Shown: in pieces, positions 10,289 through 18,372 of the stretch
Layout: every line of letters starts with the position of its first letter
Numbering within the stretch: position 1 is the first letter of the stretch
Assembly (NCBI GenBank): GCA_902489595.1
Contig: CABUAS010000006.1
Coordinates: forward strand, 1-45,814
Length of the DNA: 45,814 nucleotides
From: an uncultured Oscillospiraceae bacterium
Lineage (GTDB): Bacteria > Bacillota > Clostridia > Oscillospirales > Acutalibacteraceae
Direction: 5' to 3'
The notes under the pieces: model-generated
Told to the model about the DNA's origin: nothing
The model's database searches: none
The model's input: only the letters and a program-made list of their open reading frames with translations
Program-made: the position numbers and the translations under genes

Positions 10289-10732
10289 ATGTCTAAACTC
10301 GGAAGATCGCCTTGGATTATGCACTACGATGCTGCATCGTGCAACGGCTGTGATATAGAAGTTCTTGCTTGCTTAACTCCTGTTTACGATGTAGAAAGAC
10401 TCGGAGTTATAAATACAGGCAACCCTAAGCATGCCGATATTCTGCTTATCACCGGCGGTGTAAACAATAAGTGTGCAGAGGTTGTAAAGCAGATTTATGA
10501 TCAGATGTCAAATCCGAAAGTTGTAGTTGCAGTAGGTATCTGTGCCTGCAACGGCGGCGTGTTTAAAGATGCTTATAACATCAAAGGCGGTGTTGATACC
10601 GTTATTCCTGTTGATGTTTATGTACCCGGCTGTGCTGCAAGACCCGAATCAATTATTGACGGTGTTGTGAAAGCAGTTAAGGTGCTTGAAGAAAAAAATG
10701 AAAAAAGACTTGCTGAAAAGGAGACAGAATAA
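10289..10732 (+). CDS. echC: Ech hydrogenase subunit C (small subunit, NuoB-like)
   Basis: Small subunit that carries the [4Fe-4S] cluster next to the NiFe centre and passes electrons from EchF to the active site. It has 147 residues and belongs to the NuoB/HycG family. Likely ligands are C18 and C21 (SCNGC), C85 (GIC) and C115 (VPGC). Further cysteines at 28, 62 and 87 are not expected to bind the cluster. There is no Tat signal, as expected for a cytoplasm-facing group 4 hydrogenase. AAGGAGGAG precedes the ATG. Its stop overlaps the echD start by one base. Confidence 0.94.
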   Translation: MSKLGRSPWIMHYDAASCNGCDIEVLACLTPVYDVERLGVINTGNPKHADILLITGGVNNKCAEVVKQIYDQMSNPKVVVAVGICACNGGVFKDAYNIKGGVDTVIPVDVYVPGCAARPESIIDGVVKAVKVLEEKNEKRLAEKETE

Positions 10733-11091
10733 TGAGAGAGGAATACGAACTTATTAAAATTGATAAATCCGACCTTGACAACATTATGCGTCATCACCGT
10801 GACGAAGGCTGCCGCCTTGTTCAGATTCACGCAGTAAGTCTTGTTGGTGTTACCGAACTTACGTACTCTGTTGCAACGCCTGAAAATCATTTTATAAATT
10901 ACAGAATTGTTCTTAATGACGGCGAAACAATGAGCAGTATTACGGATATTTTTCCTGCCTCCGTTCTTTATGAAAATGAAATCAAAGAACTTTTCGGTGT
11001 TGATATTCAGTGCATATCGCTTGATTATAACAGAAAACTTTATGATATTTCGGCTGAAACCCCAATGAAGAAAAAGGAGGGCAATGAATAA
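10732..11091 (+). CDS. echD: Ech hydrogenase subunit D (NuoC-like)
   Basis: Small hydrophilic subunit homologous to the NuoC 30-kDa domain, which helps dock the large subunit. It has 119 residues, in the range of short EchD proteins. The conserved NuoC end is visible as FPASVLYENEIKELFGVDI, with the family's E-R/K-E-x-x-D-x-FG pattern in reduced form. It has no cofactor motif. Single-base overlaps with echC and echE indicate tight translational coupling. Confidence 0.88.
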   Translation: MREEYELIKIDKSDLDNIMRHHRDEGCRLVQIHAVSLVGVTELTYSVATPENHFINYRIVLNDGETMSSITDIFPASVLYENEIKELFGVDIQCISLDYNRKLYDISAETPMKKKEGNE

Positions 11092-12167
11092 TGGCTAAAA
11101 CTATTGTTCCTTTCGGACCTCAGCACCCCGTACTTCCCGAGCCGATTCACCTTGATTTGGTTCTTGAAGATGAAAAGGTTGTAGAGGCAATTCCGTCAAT
11201 CGGTTTTGTTCACCGTGGTCTTGAAAGCCTTGCTTCAAAAAGAAATTTTAACGATTACGTTTATGTGTTTGAAAGAATCTGCGGTATCTGCTCCTTTATG
11301 CACGGTATGGGCTACTGTGAAGCAGTTGAAAGAGTTTTCGATAAGGAAATTCCCAACAGAGCAAAATATCTTCGTACGATCTGGAGCGAGATGAGCCGTA
11401 TTCACAGTCATCTTTTATGGCTCGGTCTGCTTGCCGATGCATTCGGCTTTGACGCTCTCTTTATGCAGTGCTGGAGAATGCGTGAAAGAGTTCTTGATAT
11501 GTTTGAAGAAAGCACGGGCGGCCGTGTAATCTTTTCTGTTAACAAAATCGGCGGTGTTCTTAAGGATATGGACTCAGATATGCTGAATGCCTTTGTTAAA
11601 GAACTGAAAGGTATGGAAAAAGAGCTAAAAAAAGTTACCGATGTCTTTATGAAAGACTATTCCGTTCAGTCAAGACTTAAAGGTGTTGGTATTCTGACTA
11701 AAGAAGACGCCGTTAAATTCGGTGCAGTAGGTCCTATGATGCGTGCATCGGGTATTGAACTTGATACACGAAAACTCGGCTATGCCGCATATAATGACCT
11801 TGATTTTGAGATTATTACAAGCAATGACTGCGATGGCTATGCAAGATGTCAGGTTCGTATTAACGAAATTTTCCAGTCAATTCATCTTATTGAACAGGCC
11901 GTGTCAAAAATTCCCGATGGCGAAATTGCAATAAAAATTGCTGGCAATCCGAACGGCGAGGCTTTTGTACGCCTTGAACAACCACGTGGTGAAGCAATTT
12001 ATTATGTTAAGGGTGACGGTACTCCGTTTCTTAACCGTGCAAGAATACGTACTCCCACATTTACAAATTTAACTTCACTTCTTAATATTCTGCCGGGTTC
12101 CGATTTGGCAGATGTACCGCTTCAGGTACTTACCATTGACCCGTGCATCAGCTGTACCGAAAGATAA
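11091..12167 (+). CDS. echE: Ech hydrogenase subunit E ([NiFe] large subunit)
   Basis: Catalytic subunit holding the Ni-Fe centre that reduces protons to H2. It has 358 residues (NuoD/HycE family). The nickel ligands are visible at both ends: RICGIC with C64 and C67, and DPCISC with C352 and C355. The protein stops three residues after the last cysteine (CTER), so there is no C-terminal peptide for a HycI/HybD-type protease to remove. This is known for Ech and CooH-type enzymes and agrees with the lack of a protease gene here. It lies between echD and echF. Confidence 0.95.
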   Translation: MAKTIVPFGPQHPVLPEPIHLDLVLEDEKVVEAIPSIGFVHRGLESLASKRNFNDYVYVFERICGICSFMHGMGYCEAVERVFDKEIPNRAKYLRTIWSEMSRIHSHLLWLGLLADAFGFDALFMQCWRMRERVLDMFEESTGGRVIFSVNKIGGVLKDMDSDMLNAFVKELKGMEKELKKVTDVFMKDYSVQSRLKGVGILTKEDAVKFGAVGPMMRASGIELDTRKLGYAAYNDLDFEIITSNDCDGYARCQVRINEIFQSIHLIEQAVSKIPDGEIAIKIAGNPNGEAFVRLEQPRGEAIYYVKGDGTPFLNRARIRTPTFTNLTSLLNILPGSDLADVPLQVLTIDPCISCTER

Positions 12168-12179
12168 GGGGGTAATCAA

Positions 12180-12962
12180 ATGTCTAAATTAATGGATTTT
12201 GCTCCTATTGCTTTAAAAAATCTTTTTTCAAAGCCTGCAACTAAAAATTATCCTGCCGCTCCTATTAAGTTCCCCGAAAGGAGCAGGGGACATATTGTAA
12301 ATAATTTTGATGACTGTATTCTTTGCGGAATCTGTCAGAAAAAATGCCCGTCATCAGCAATCACTGTAGACCGAGTTAATAAAACATGGTCTATTGACAG
12401 AATGGGTTGTGTGCAGTGTGCAAACTGTGTAAACGGATGCCCTAAGCACTGCCTTGAAATCAAGCCGGGTTATACCGAACCTGATTACACTAAAACTGTT
12501 GATACACTTCAGAAACCGATTGAAGAAACTAAGGCTGAAAAGAAGCTTGTTAATTCAATGGACGATTGTATTTTCTGCGGTATCTGCAAAAGACAGTGCC
12601 CTAATGATGCACTTGAGGTTGACAGAGCAGAAAAAGTATGGAAAGTCAATGATGAAAAGTGCGTTAAATGCGGTCTTTGCGTTGAAAAGTGCCCGAAAAA
12701 AGTGCTTTCCATAACTGAGCAGGAAGAAGTACATACCAAAAAAGGTACACTTACAAACGATATTTCAAGCTGTGTTCTTTGCGGTATCTGTCAGAAGCAG
12801 TGCCCGAATGAGGCTATCACCGTAGACAGAAAAGAAACCAAAACATGGTCTGTTAATCTTGATAACTGTGTTCAGTGCGGGCTTTGCACAGAAAAATGTC
12901 CTAAAAAGAGCCTTTCTTTTACAGGCAAGGGTGAGGGAACAGTAACATTTACAAAAGAGTAA
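12180..12962 (+). CDS. echF: Ech hydrogenase subunit F, enlarged polyferredoxin
   Basis: Electron-entry subunit of Ech that takes electrons from reduced ferredoxin. Known EchF proteins usually have two [4Fe-4S] sites in well under 200 residues; this one has 260 residues and six complete CxxCxxCxxxC motifs (first cysteines at 46, 77, 130, 161, 198 and 230). They form three copies of a two-cluster unit, each with a CGIC motif, a VDR...W spacer and a second motif 31-32 residues later. An N-terminal stretch of about 40 residues resembles the NuoI/EchF docking segment. The last two units are closest to each other. The call rests on its place right after echE; function of the extra clusters is inference. 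Confidence 0.9.
   Translation: MSKLMDFAPIALKNLFSKPATKNYPAAPIKFPERSRGHIVNNFDDCILCGICQKKCPSSAITVDRVNKTWSIDRMGCVQCANCVNGCPKHCLEIKPGYTEPDYTKTVDTLQKPIEETKAEKKLVNSMDDCIFCGICKRQCPNDALEVDRAEKVWKVNDEKCVKCGLCVEKCPKKVLSITEQEEVHTKKGTLTNDISSCVLCGICQKQCPNEAITVDRKETKTWSVNLDNCVQCGLCTEKCPKKSLSFTGKGEGTVTFTKE
12297..12920 (+). repeat. Three in-frame two-cluster repeats inside echF
   Basis: Units at about residues 40-96, 126-178 and 193-247 of EchF share the layout CxxCGICxxxCP, VDR, W, CVxCxxCxxxCP. The first-cysteine offsets are 84 and 68 residues, so the linkers differ while the units are alike. DNA similarity is clear around each CGIC codon cluster, which suggests internal duplication rather than convergence. 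Confidence 0.8.
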
Positions 12963-12983
12963 TTTGGGGGATATTATTACCGA

Positions 12984-15143
12984 ATGACCTATAAAATTTT
13001 TGTGTGGGGCTTGGTTCAGGGAGTCGGCTTTCGACCGTTTGTGCTTCGCCTTGCACAGGAAGAAAATATTACAGGATATGTTAAAAATAAAGGTGCTTTG
13101 GTTGAAATTATTGCCCAGGGTAATGAACAGGCGTTGAAGATTTTTTTTCAGCGCCTTGCTTGCTGTTTGCCTAAAGGTGCTGAAATCTGGAATATAAGCA
13201 AAACAGTTATTGAAAATGCTGAAATTTATAATGAATTTTATATAGAACAAAGCAGTAATAAAGATGATATGCTGCCGCTTGTTTTGCCTGATATTGCCAC
13301 TTGTGATATGTGTGTGAAAGAACTTTTTGATAAGAATAACAGACGGTTTCATCACCCGTTTATCAGCTGCACTGTCTGCGGCCCCCGTTATTCTGTTTTA
13401 AATAAACTTGCTTATGACAGGTGCAATACAGTTCTTAATAAATTTCCGCTTTGTGATGACTGTGAAAATGAATATAATAATCCCGATAATATCAGGAGTT
13501 ACGCGCAGACTATATGTTGTAATGACTGCGGACCGAAATTTTACTATACCGAAAAAGGCAACCCGATTGAAAATGCCGTAACGGCACTAAAAAACGGCGG
13601 AGTTATTGCAGTTAAAGATATAGGCGGCTTTCATTTTGTCTGCAATGCAAATGATGAAAATGCAGTAAATAAACTCAGATTATTAAAGAAAAGGGAAGAA
13701 AAGCCCTTTGCCGTAATGTTAGAAAATACCGAAAGCATAAAAGAATATGCTTTTGTCAATGGTATGGAGTCGGATTTGCTCAAAAGCAGTGCCGCACCGA
13801 TTGTCCTTTTAAAAAAGAAAAAAGATTTCGGCGGCTTTGTTTGTCAGAACAGCGGCGACGTAGGGGCAATGCTGCCGTCAAATCCTGTTCAGCATATGCT
13901 TATTCGCAATGTTGATTTCCCGCTTGTTATGACGAGTGCTAATATTACAAATGAGCCGATTATTACCGATAACGAAACGGCTTTAAAACTTTATAATGAC
14001 AGTGAATATCTTGACGGTGTGCTTTATCATAACAGAGATATTTTAACTCCCCTTGACGATTCGGTTACACGTGTAATTTGCGGCAGAGTTCAGATAATGC
14101 GCCGTGCAAGGGGATATGTTCCTTTGCCGATTGTCCTGTCTGATAAAACAGATAAAATTATTTTTGCAGCAGGCGGCGATTTGAAATCATCATTCTGCCT
14201 TGTTAAAGAAAATTTTGCGTATTTGAGCCAGTATTTCGGTGATTTGGAAAATGAGCAGGTTTTTGAAACATATAAGAATAATATTAATCATATGGAAAAT
14301 CTGTTTTCGCTTCATCATAATTATGTTGCAAGTGATTTACACCCCGATTATTTTTCGTCAGGTGTTTATAATGCCGATTTGTCTGTTCAGCATCATTTTG
14401 CCCATATTGCCTCGGTAATTGCCGAACATAATTTAAAAGGCGATGTCCTCGGCTTTGCATTTGACGGCACGGGATACGGCACGGACGGTACTGTTTGGGG
14501 CGGAGAAATTATTATTTATAAAAATAAAAAATTCAGCCGTGCCGAAAATTTAAAACCTGTTAAGCTTTTCGGCGGCAATACCGTGTCAAAAGATGCCTGC
14601 AAGGCTTTAAACTGCTATCTGAATGAAATCGGTAAATGTAACGACGAAATGGTAAAAACTGTTTTAAACAGTGATATAGGCTGTTTTAACAGTACATCAA
14701 TGGGCAGGCTTTTTGATGCAGCTGCCGCATTGCTTGAAATTGAGAATTATAACAACTTTGAGGGCAAATGCGCAATCGCACTTGAAAAAGAGGCTCGAAA
14801 AGCAAACGATTTTATTAAATTTGAAATCCAGAACTGGGATTGGCGTGTGCTTTTAAATCAGATTATATCCGCCAAAGATAACGGTGAAAAAATCAGAAGT
14901 ATTGCCCTTGGTTTTCATTATGCGGTTGCAGATGAAATTCTTAATACTGCAAAGCGGTATAATATTAAAAACATTGCACTTTCGGGCGGTGTTTTTGCAA
15001 ACAGAATTTTGACAGAACGAGCTGTTTTACTTCTTGAGAAAAACGGTTATAATGTTTATATAAATGAAAAAGTGCCGACAAATGACGGGGGGATTTCCCT
15101 TGGTCAGGCTTATATGGCACTGCTTGATTTAACGGAGGGATAA
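12984..15143 (+). CDS. hypF: Carbamoyltransferase HypF
   Basis: Makes the CN ligand precursor of the NiFe centre: it turns carbamoyl phosphate and ATP into a carbamoyl-adenylate and transfers it to HypE. Domains in order: acylphosphatase (about 1-88, with VQGVGFRPF), two zinc-finger modules (C107, C110, C129, C132 and C157, C160, C179, C182), a YrdC-like domain (about 195-370) and a Kae1-like domain with VQHHFAHIASVIAEH and AFDGTGYGTDGTVWGGE. The 719 residues are slightly shorter than E. coli HypF but complete. GGGGG lies upstream of the ATG. It is separated from echF by 21 bases, in the same operon. Confidence 0.96.
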   Translation: MTYKIFVWGLVQGVGFRPFVLRLAQEENITGYVKNKGALVEIIAQGNEQALKIFFQRLACCLPKGAEIWNISKTVIENAEIYNEFYIEQSSNKDDMLPLVLPDIATCDMCVKELFDKNNRRFHHPFISCTVCGPRYSVLNKLAYDRCNTVLNKFPLCDDCENEYNNPDNIRSYAQTICCNDCGPKFYYTEKGNPIENAVTALKNGGVIAVKDIGGFHFVCNANDENAVNKLRLLKKREEKPFAVMLENTESIKEYAFVNGMESDLLKSSAAPIVLLKKKKDFGGFVCQNSGDVGAMLPSNPVQHMLIRNVDFPLVMTSANITNEPIITDNETALKLYNDSEYLDGVLYHNRDILTPLDDSVTRVICGRVQIMRRARGYVPLPIVLSDKTDKIIFAAGGDLKSSFCLVKENFAYLSQYFGDLENEQVFETYKNNINHMENLFSLHHNYVASDLHPDYFSSGVYNADLSVQHHFAHIASVIAEHNLKGDVLGFAFDGTGYGTDGTVWGGEIIIYKNKKFSRAENLKPVKLFGGNTVSKDACKALNCYLNEIGKCNDEMVKTVLNSDIGCFNSTSMGRLFDAAAALLEIENYNNFEGKCAIALEKEARKANDFIKFEIQNWDWRVLLNQIISAKDNGEKIRSIALGFHYAVADEILNTAKRYNIKNIALSGGVFANRILTERAVLLLEKNGYNVYINEKVPTNDGGISLGQAYMALLDLTEG

Positions 15144-15145
15144 AT

Positions 15146-15367
15146 ATGTGTGTAGCAGCACCGGGCAGGGTAATTGAAATTAACGGCAGTACGGCAACAA
15201 TAGATTACAGCGGTAATCGTGTTAAGGCTCACACAGGCGTTGTCGATGTAAAAGTCGGTGATTATGCTTTGGTTCACGCAGGATTGATTATTCAGGTGCT
15301 TGATGATGATGAGGCGCAGAGTATGATTGATTTGTTTAAAGAGTTAGAGGATATTGAAAATGCCTGA
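15146..15367 (+). CDS. hypC: Hydrogenase assembly chaperone HypC
   Basis: Small chaperone that works with HypD to assemble and deliver the Fe(CN)2CO group to the large subunit. It has 73 residues. The essential N-terminal Cys2 is present in MCVAAPGRVIEI, followed by the family pattern GxxVKAHTGVVDVKVGDYALVHAG. GGAGG precedes the ATG. It sits between hypF and hypD and overlaps hypD by 8 bases. Confidence 0.95.
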   Translation: MCVAAPGRVIEINGSTATIDYSGNRVKAHTGVVDVKVGDYALVHAGLIIQVLDDDEAQSMIDLFKELEDIENA

Positions 15368-16409
15368 ACTTTTGAAAATAATTGATGAACTTAAGAATTA
15401 CGACGGAAGACCGCTTACTTTTATGGAGGTTTGCGGCACGCATACTGCCTCAATCAGCGAGGCAGGCATTCCGTCTATGCTGTCGGATAAAATAAGGCTT
15501 ATTTCAGGTCCCGGCTGTCCTGTTTGTGTAACAGTTGCAGAATATATTGACGTTCTTATTGATTATTCACGGCAGAAAAATACTGTTGTTGTTTCTTTCG
15601 GTGATATGCTAAGAGTGCCGGGCAGTAAAGAAAGTCTAAAAGATGCAATGGCTTCGGGCGGTAAAGTCAAAATGGTCTATTCACCGCTTGAAATGCTTGA
15701 TACGGCTGAAAAAGATAAATTAACTACGTATATTTTTGCCGCCGTTGGTTTTGAAACTACCACGCCGATTTATGCCGTTCTTATTGACGAGGCAATCAGG
15801 CGGAATATAACGAATATCAAACTGCTTACGGCACTTAAAACAATGCCGAAGGCCATTGAATTTCTGTGTGAGAGCGGCAGTAAAATTGACGGCTTTTTAG
15901 CACCCGGTCATGTAGCGGTAATTACAGGTGCCAATGAGTTTAAAAGCCTTGCCGAAAAATATAATCTTCCTTTTGTTGTTTCAGGCTTTGAGGGCAAAGA
16001 ACTCATTGCATCTATTTATGCGCTTGTCAAACTTGCAGGCAAAGGCGTTGCTAAAAACCTATATAAGCGTGCAGTCAGTGACTGCGGCAACGAAACGGCA
16101 AGGAAAAGCGTTCAAAAATATTTTGAACCCTGCGATGCCGTGTGGCGTGGTATCGGTATTTTAAAGGGCAGCGGAATGGCTCTTAAACCCGAATACGCTT
16201 CGTTTGATGCAGGCAGCAGAGATATTGTTAAGGATAATAAAATAAATTCTGCCTGCCGATGCTCTGAGGTTATTATCGGAAAAACTTCTCCTGTCAAATG
16301 CCCGTTATTCGGAAAAATTTGTACTCCCGAAAGTCCGCAGGGTGCCTGTATGGTTTCAACCGAGGGCAGCTGTTATTCTTATTACGTAAACGGCAGAAAG
16401 GATTTTTAA
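15360..16409 (+). CDS. hypD: Hydrogenase formation protein HypD
   Basis: Fe-S protein that, with HypC, is the scaffold on which the Fe(CN)2CO unit is built. From the ATG at 15360 it has 349 residues. Conserved motifs are EVCGTHT (23-29, C25), GPGCPVC (50-56, C53 and C56) and a C-terminal cysteine group (CRCSE, KCPLFGKIC, GACMV) binding a [4Fe-4S] cluster. A TTG two codons upstream is possible, but AGAGG at 15346-15350 is well spaced for the ATG. It overlaps hypC and is followed by hypE. Confidence 0.95.
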   Translation: MPELLKIIDELKNYDGRPLTFMEVCGTHTASISEAGIPSMLSDKIRLISGPGCPVCVTVAEYIDVLIDYSRQKNTVVVSFGDMLRVPGSKESLKDAMASGGKVKMVYSPLEMLDTAEKDKLTTYIFAAVGFETTTPIYAVLIDEAIRRNITNIKLLTALKTMPKAIEFLCESGSKIDGFLAPGHVAVITGANEFKSLAEKYNLPFVVSGFEGKELIASIYALVKLAGKGVAKNLYKRAVSDCGNETARKSVQKYFEPCDAVWRGIGILKGSGMALKPEYASFDAGSRDIVKDNKINSACRCSEVIIGKTSPVKCPLFGKICTPESPQGACMVSTEGSCYSYYVNGRKDF

Positions 16410-16417
16410 TTTTAATT

Positions 16418-17395
16418 ATGAAAATTACTTTGGCTCATGGAAGCGGCGGAAAGTACACTTCCGATTTGATTAATTCCGTTTTTGAAAATTCATACGGCAA
16501 TGATATACTTGCTAAAATGGAAGACAGTGCAGTTGTAGACGGCTATAAAAAGATTGCTTTAACTACCGATTCATTTGTTGTAACACCGCTTTTTTTTAAA
16601 GGCGGCGATATCGGCAGGCTGTCGGTCTGCGGCACTGTTAACGATTTGCTTATGCGCGGCGCTGTGCCGAAATATATTACATCTGCATTTATTATTGAAG
16701 AGGGTGCAGATACTGATGATTTAAAGCGTATTGCGCAGTCTATGTCCAAAACTGCAAAAGAGGCAGGAGTAATCATTGTTGCAGGCGATACAAAGGTTAT
16801 AGAGGGTAGCGGCGGCGTTTATATAAACACAACGGGCGTGGGCTTTGCTGAAAATGACAGTATTTCTTCATCAAACTGCAAAGCAGAGGATAAAATCATC
16901 CTTTCAGGCAATCTCGGTGATCATCACGCTACAATTCTTTCGGCAAGAATGAATATTGAGAATACAATTAAAAGCGATAATGCACCGCTCGTTGATATTG
17001 TTAAAAACCTTATGGATAATCATATTGATATTCACTGTATGCGTGATGTTACAAGAGGCGGACTCGGTACTGTTTTAAATGAAATTGCAGATGCATCTGA
17101 GGTCAGAATAAATCTTAATGAAAATGATTTGCCTGTTGACCCGCAGGTTAAGGCTTTTGCCGATTTTCTCGGTCTTGAAATTATGCATATGGGCAATGAG
17201 GGTAAAATGATTGCCGTTGTTTCTGCAAATGATGCAGATAGTGCGCTTGAAATTATTAAAAATTCAAAATACGGTGAAAATGTGCGTATTATCGGCGAAA
17301 TTGCAGACGGTAACGGAGTTGTTTTAAATACAACACTGGGCGGTCAGAGAAAAATATCAGTCCTTCGCGGCGAGGGTTTGCCCCGTATTTGCTGA
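16418..17395 (+). CDS. hypE: Hydrogenase maturation protein HypE
   Basis: AIR-synthase-like ATPase that dehydrates the carbamoyl group on its own C-terminal cysteine to thiocyanate, the CN donor. From ATG 16418 it has 325 residues starting MKITLAHGSGG, the usual HypE N-terminus, and it ends in PRIC with the carbamoyl-accepting cysteine last. The frame is open upstream to 16298, but that extension would overlap hypD by 112 bases and has no family resemblance. It is the last gene of the operon; hypA and hypB are not in this window. A strong terminator follows. Confidence 0.95.
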   Translation: MKITLAHGSGGKYTSDLINSVFENSYGNDILAKMEDSAVVDGYKKIALTTDSFVVTPLFFKGGDIGRLSVCGTVNDLLMRGAVPKYITSAFIIEEGADTDDLKRIAQSMSKTAKEAGVIIVAGDTKVIEGSGGVYINTTGVGFAENDSISSSNCKAEDKIILSGNLGDHHATILSARMNIENTIKSDNAPLVDIVKNLMDNHIDIHCMRDVTRGGLGTVLNEIADASEVRINLNENDLPVDPQVKAFADFLGLEIMHMGNEGKMIAVVSANDADSALEIIKNSKYGENVRIIGEIADGNGVVLNTTLGGQRKISVLRGEGLPRIC

Positions 17396-17406
17396 AAATA
17401 AACTAA

Positions 17407-17440
17407 GCCGTCAGGTAAATTAATACCTGACGGCTTTTTT
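17407..17440 (+). terminator. Intrinsic terminator of the ech-hyp operon
   Basis: GCCGTCAGGTA (17407-17417) and TACCTGACGGC (17424-17434) form a perfect 11-pair stem with a 6-base loop, followed by six T. It begins 12 bases after the hypE stop. Confidence 0.92.
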
Positions 17441-17464
17441 ACTGCATTTTATTAAGAAAAAAGG

Positions 17465-17481
17465 GGCGGATTCTATCCGCC
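17465..17481. repeat. Short GGCGGA palindrome, copy 1
   Basis: GGCGGA-TTCTA-TCCGCC hairpin. It is nearly identical to the palindrome at 17760-17778, about 290 bases away, suggesting members of one small palindromic repeat family. Confidence 0.55.
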
Positions 17482-17536
17482 TCAGACTGTCGATAAAGTG
17501 GTCAGAACCACGCTGAAATTTAAAATGTGATATGGC

Positions 17537-17576
17537 TACTTCATTATTGTAGGGTGCGGCATCCTTGACGCACCGC
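17537..17576. repeat. Dispersed hairpin repeat, copy 2
   Basis: The segment has the same tacttcattatt lead and the same GTAGGGTGCGGC...GACGCACCG core as 41-92. Differences lie mainly in the loop (atcctt versus gtcccc) and in a missing AAATTT before the core. This copy lacks the T-run seen after copy 1. Confidence 0.6.
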
Positions 17577-17593
17577 TTTGCACAGTGTATATA

Positions 17594-17628
17594 AAAAGGT
17601 GCAGAAACATCGAATTTCTGCACCTTTT
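17594..17628. terminator. 14-pair hairpin, likely bidirectional terminator
   Basis: AAAAGGTGCAGAAA (17594-17607) and TTTCTGCACCTTTT (17615-17628) are perfect inverted repeats around a 7-base loop. On the minus strand the stem ends in a T-run continuing into TATATA, so it can terminate the prs operon. On the plus strand a TTTTTT lies a few bases downstream. Confidence 0.65.
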
Positions 17629-17715
17629 GGCGTTTTTTGCCTTTTACTCAGGGGCGGTACCAACGTACAGCACCCTTCCTAAAATGCAAAATTCTGTTCC
17701 ATTTCTCGAAGTCTG

Positions 17716-17759
17716 CCAGCGTGTAGAAATTTATTGTTTAGACTTTTTCTACACGCTGG
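17716..17759. repeat. 14-pair perfect inverted repeat
   Basis: CCAGCGTGTAGAAA (17716-17729) and TTTCTACACGCTGG (17746-17759) are separated by 16 bases. No T-run follows on either strand, so it is not a plain terminator. It abuts the palindrome at 17760-17778. Confidence 0.6.
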
Positions 17760-17778
17760 GGGCGGATTTTATCCGCCC
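17760..17778. repeat. Short GGCGGA palindrome, copy 2
   Basis: GGGCGGAT-TTT-ATCCGCCC hairpin, related to 17465-17481. It lies just after the stop of the minus-strand gene at 17791. Confidence 0.55.
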
Positions 17779-17790
17779 TAAGTTAATTTA

Positions 17791-18369
17791 TTATTCTTTT
17801 TCCGTTGTTTCTTCCATATCCTGCTTTAAATCTCCGAGCATATCGGCGATTGATTTCTGATTAAGTGTGTCAACTCGGTCAAACTTAATTGTTTCGTCGT
17901 CTTTAACATCGTTTGCGTTGGCATCTTCAATTAAAGTCAGCGAAAGTGTGTCGCCGTTTACCGAAAACCTGTAAACAATTTCTTCCTGTGATTTTGTGTT
18001 GATAAGTGTTAATTTATTACCTTTGATTTCATATTTACCTGAAAAATTAAATGAGGATATATATGAATCATAGTCGCCGTCTTCATGGAATTCATAAGCG
18101 GAAAGACCGGGCATATCCTGGCTCTGCCACTTACCTATAATTTTATCTTTATCATTTGTTATTACACTGATTGAATATGAAATCGGGTTGAAATCATTTG
18201 CAATGCAAACAGCTGACAGGCATATAACTACTGTCAGAACCATAGCAATTACAATAGAAATAATCATTTGTTTTTTTGTAAATGTTTTTGATTTTTTTGC
18301 AGCAGTGCCGTCTATTTCGGTTATATCACCGTTTTCAATGTTTTCAATGTTATCGTTGTTTTTTTTCAT
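17791..18369 (-). CDS. Membrane-anchored protein with lipocalin-like domain
   Basis: Function unknown. The 192 residues start with a polar cytoplasmic stretch (about 1-33), have one transmembrane segment (about 34-57), then an outer domain starting around residue 72 with the pattern IIGKWQSQ...AYEFHEDGDY...GKYEIKGNKLTLI. That layout (GxW, then alternating strands) resembles the small lipocalin-like/DUF5640 domains of Clostridial surface proteins. The C-terminal tail is acidic. It follows prs by 3 bases on the same strand, so the two are probably co-transcribed; nothing in the sequence shows a functional link. Confidence 0.7.
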   Translation of the reverse strand: MKKNNDNIENIENGDITEIDGTAAKKSKTFTKKQMIISIVIAMVLTVVICLSAVCIANDFNPISYSISVITNDKDKIIGKWQSQDMPGLSAYEFHEDGDYDSYISSFNFSGKYEIKGNKLTLINTKSQEEIVYRFSVNGDTLSLTLIEDANANDVKDDETIKFDRVDTLNQKSIADMLGDLKQDMEETTEKE

Positions 18370-18372
18370 TTA

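Larger units (their letters stand above)
17396..17790. other. Gene-free convergent region rich in inverted repeats
   Basis: This 395-base stretch between two gene ends that face each other holds no convincing gene. It holds, in order, the hypE terminator, a GGCGGA/TCCGCC hairpin (17465-17481), a second copy of the dispersed repeat (17537-17576), a 14-pair perfect hairpin (17594-17628), another 14-pair perfect inverted repeat (17716-17759) and a second GGCGGAT/ATCCGCC hairpin (17760-17778). Short open frames crossing it run through these repeats and look like chance. Confidence 0.75.

Noticed and set aside
12765..13355. Minus-strand open frame (196 codons) across the echF-hypF junction
   Set aside because: Covers two conserved plus-strand genes in an operon. 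The translated protein looks like a composition artefact.
16298..16417. N-terminal extension of hypE
   Set aside because: Would overlap hypD by 112 bases in another frame. HypE proteins start at the MKITLAHGSGG segment.
17420..17860. Short open frames in the convergent gap (both strands)
   Set aside because: They run through terminators and palindromic repeats, lack ribosome sites and resemble no protein.
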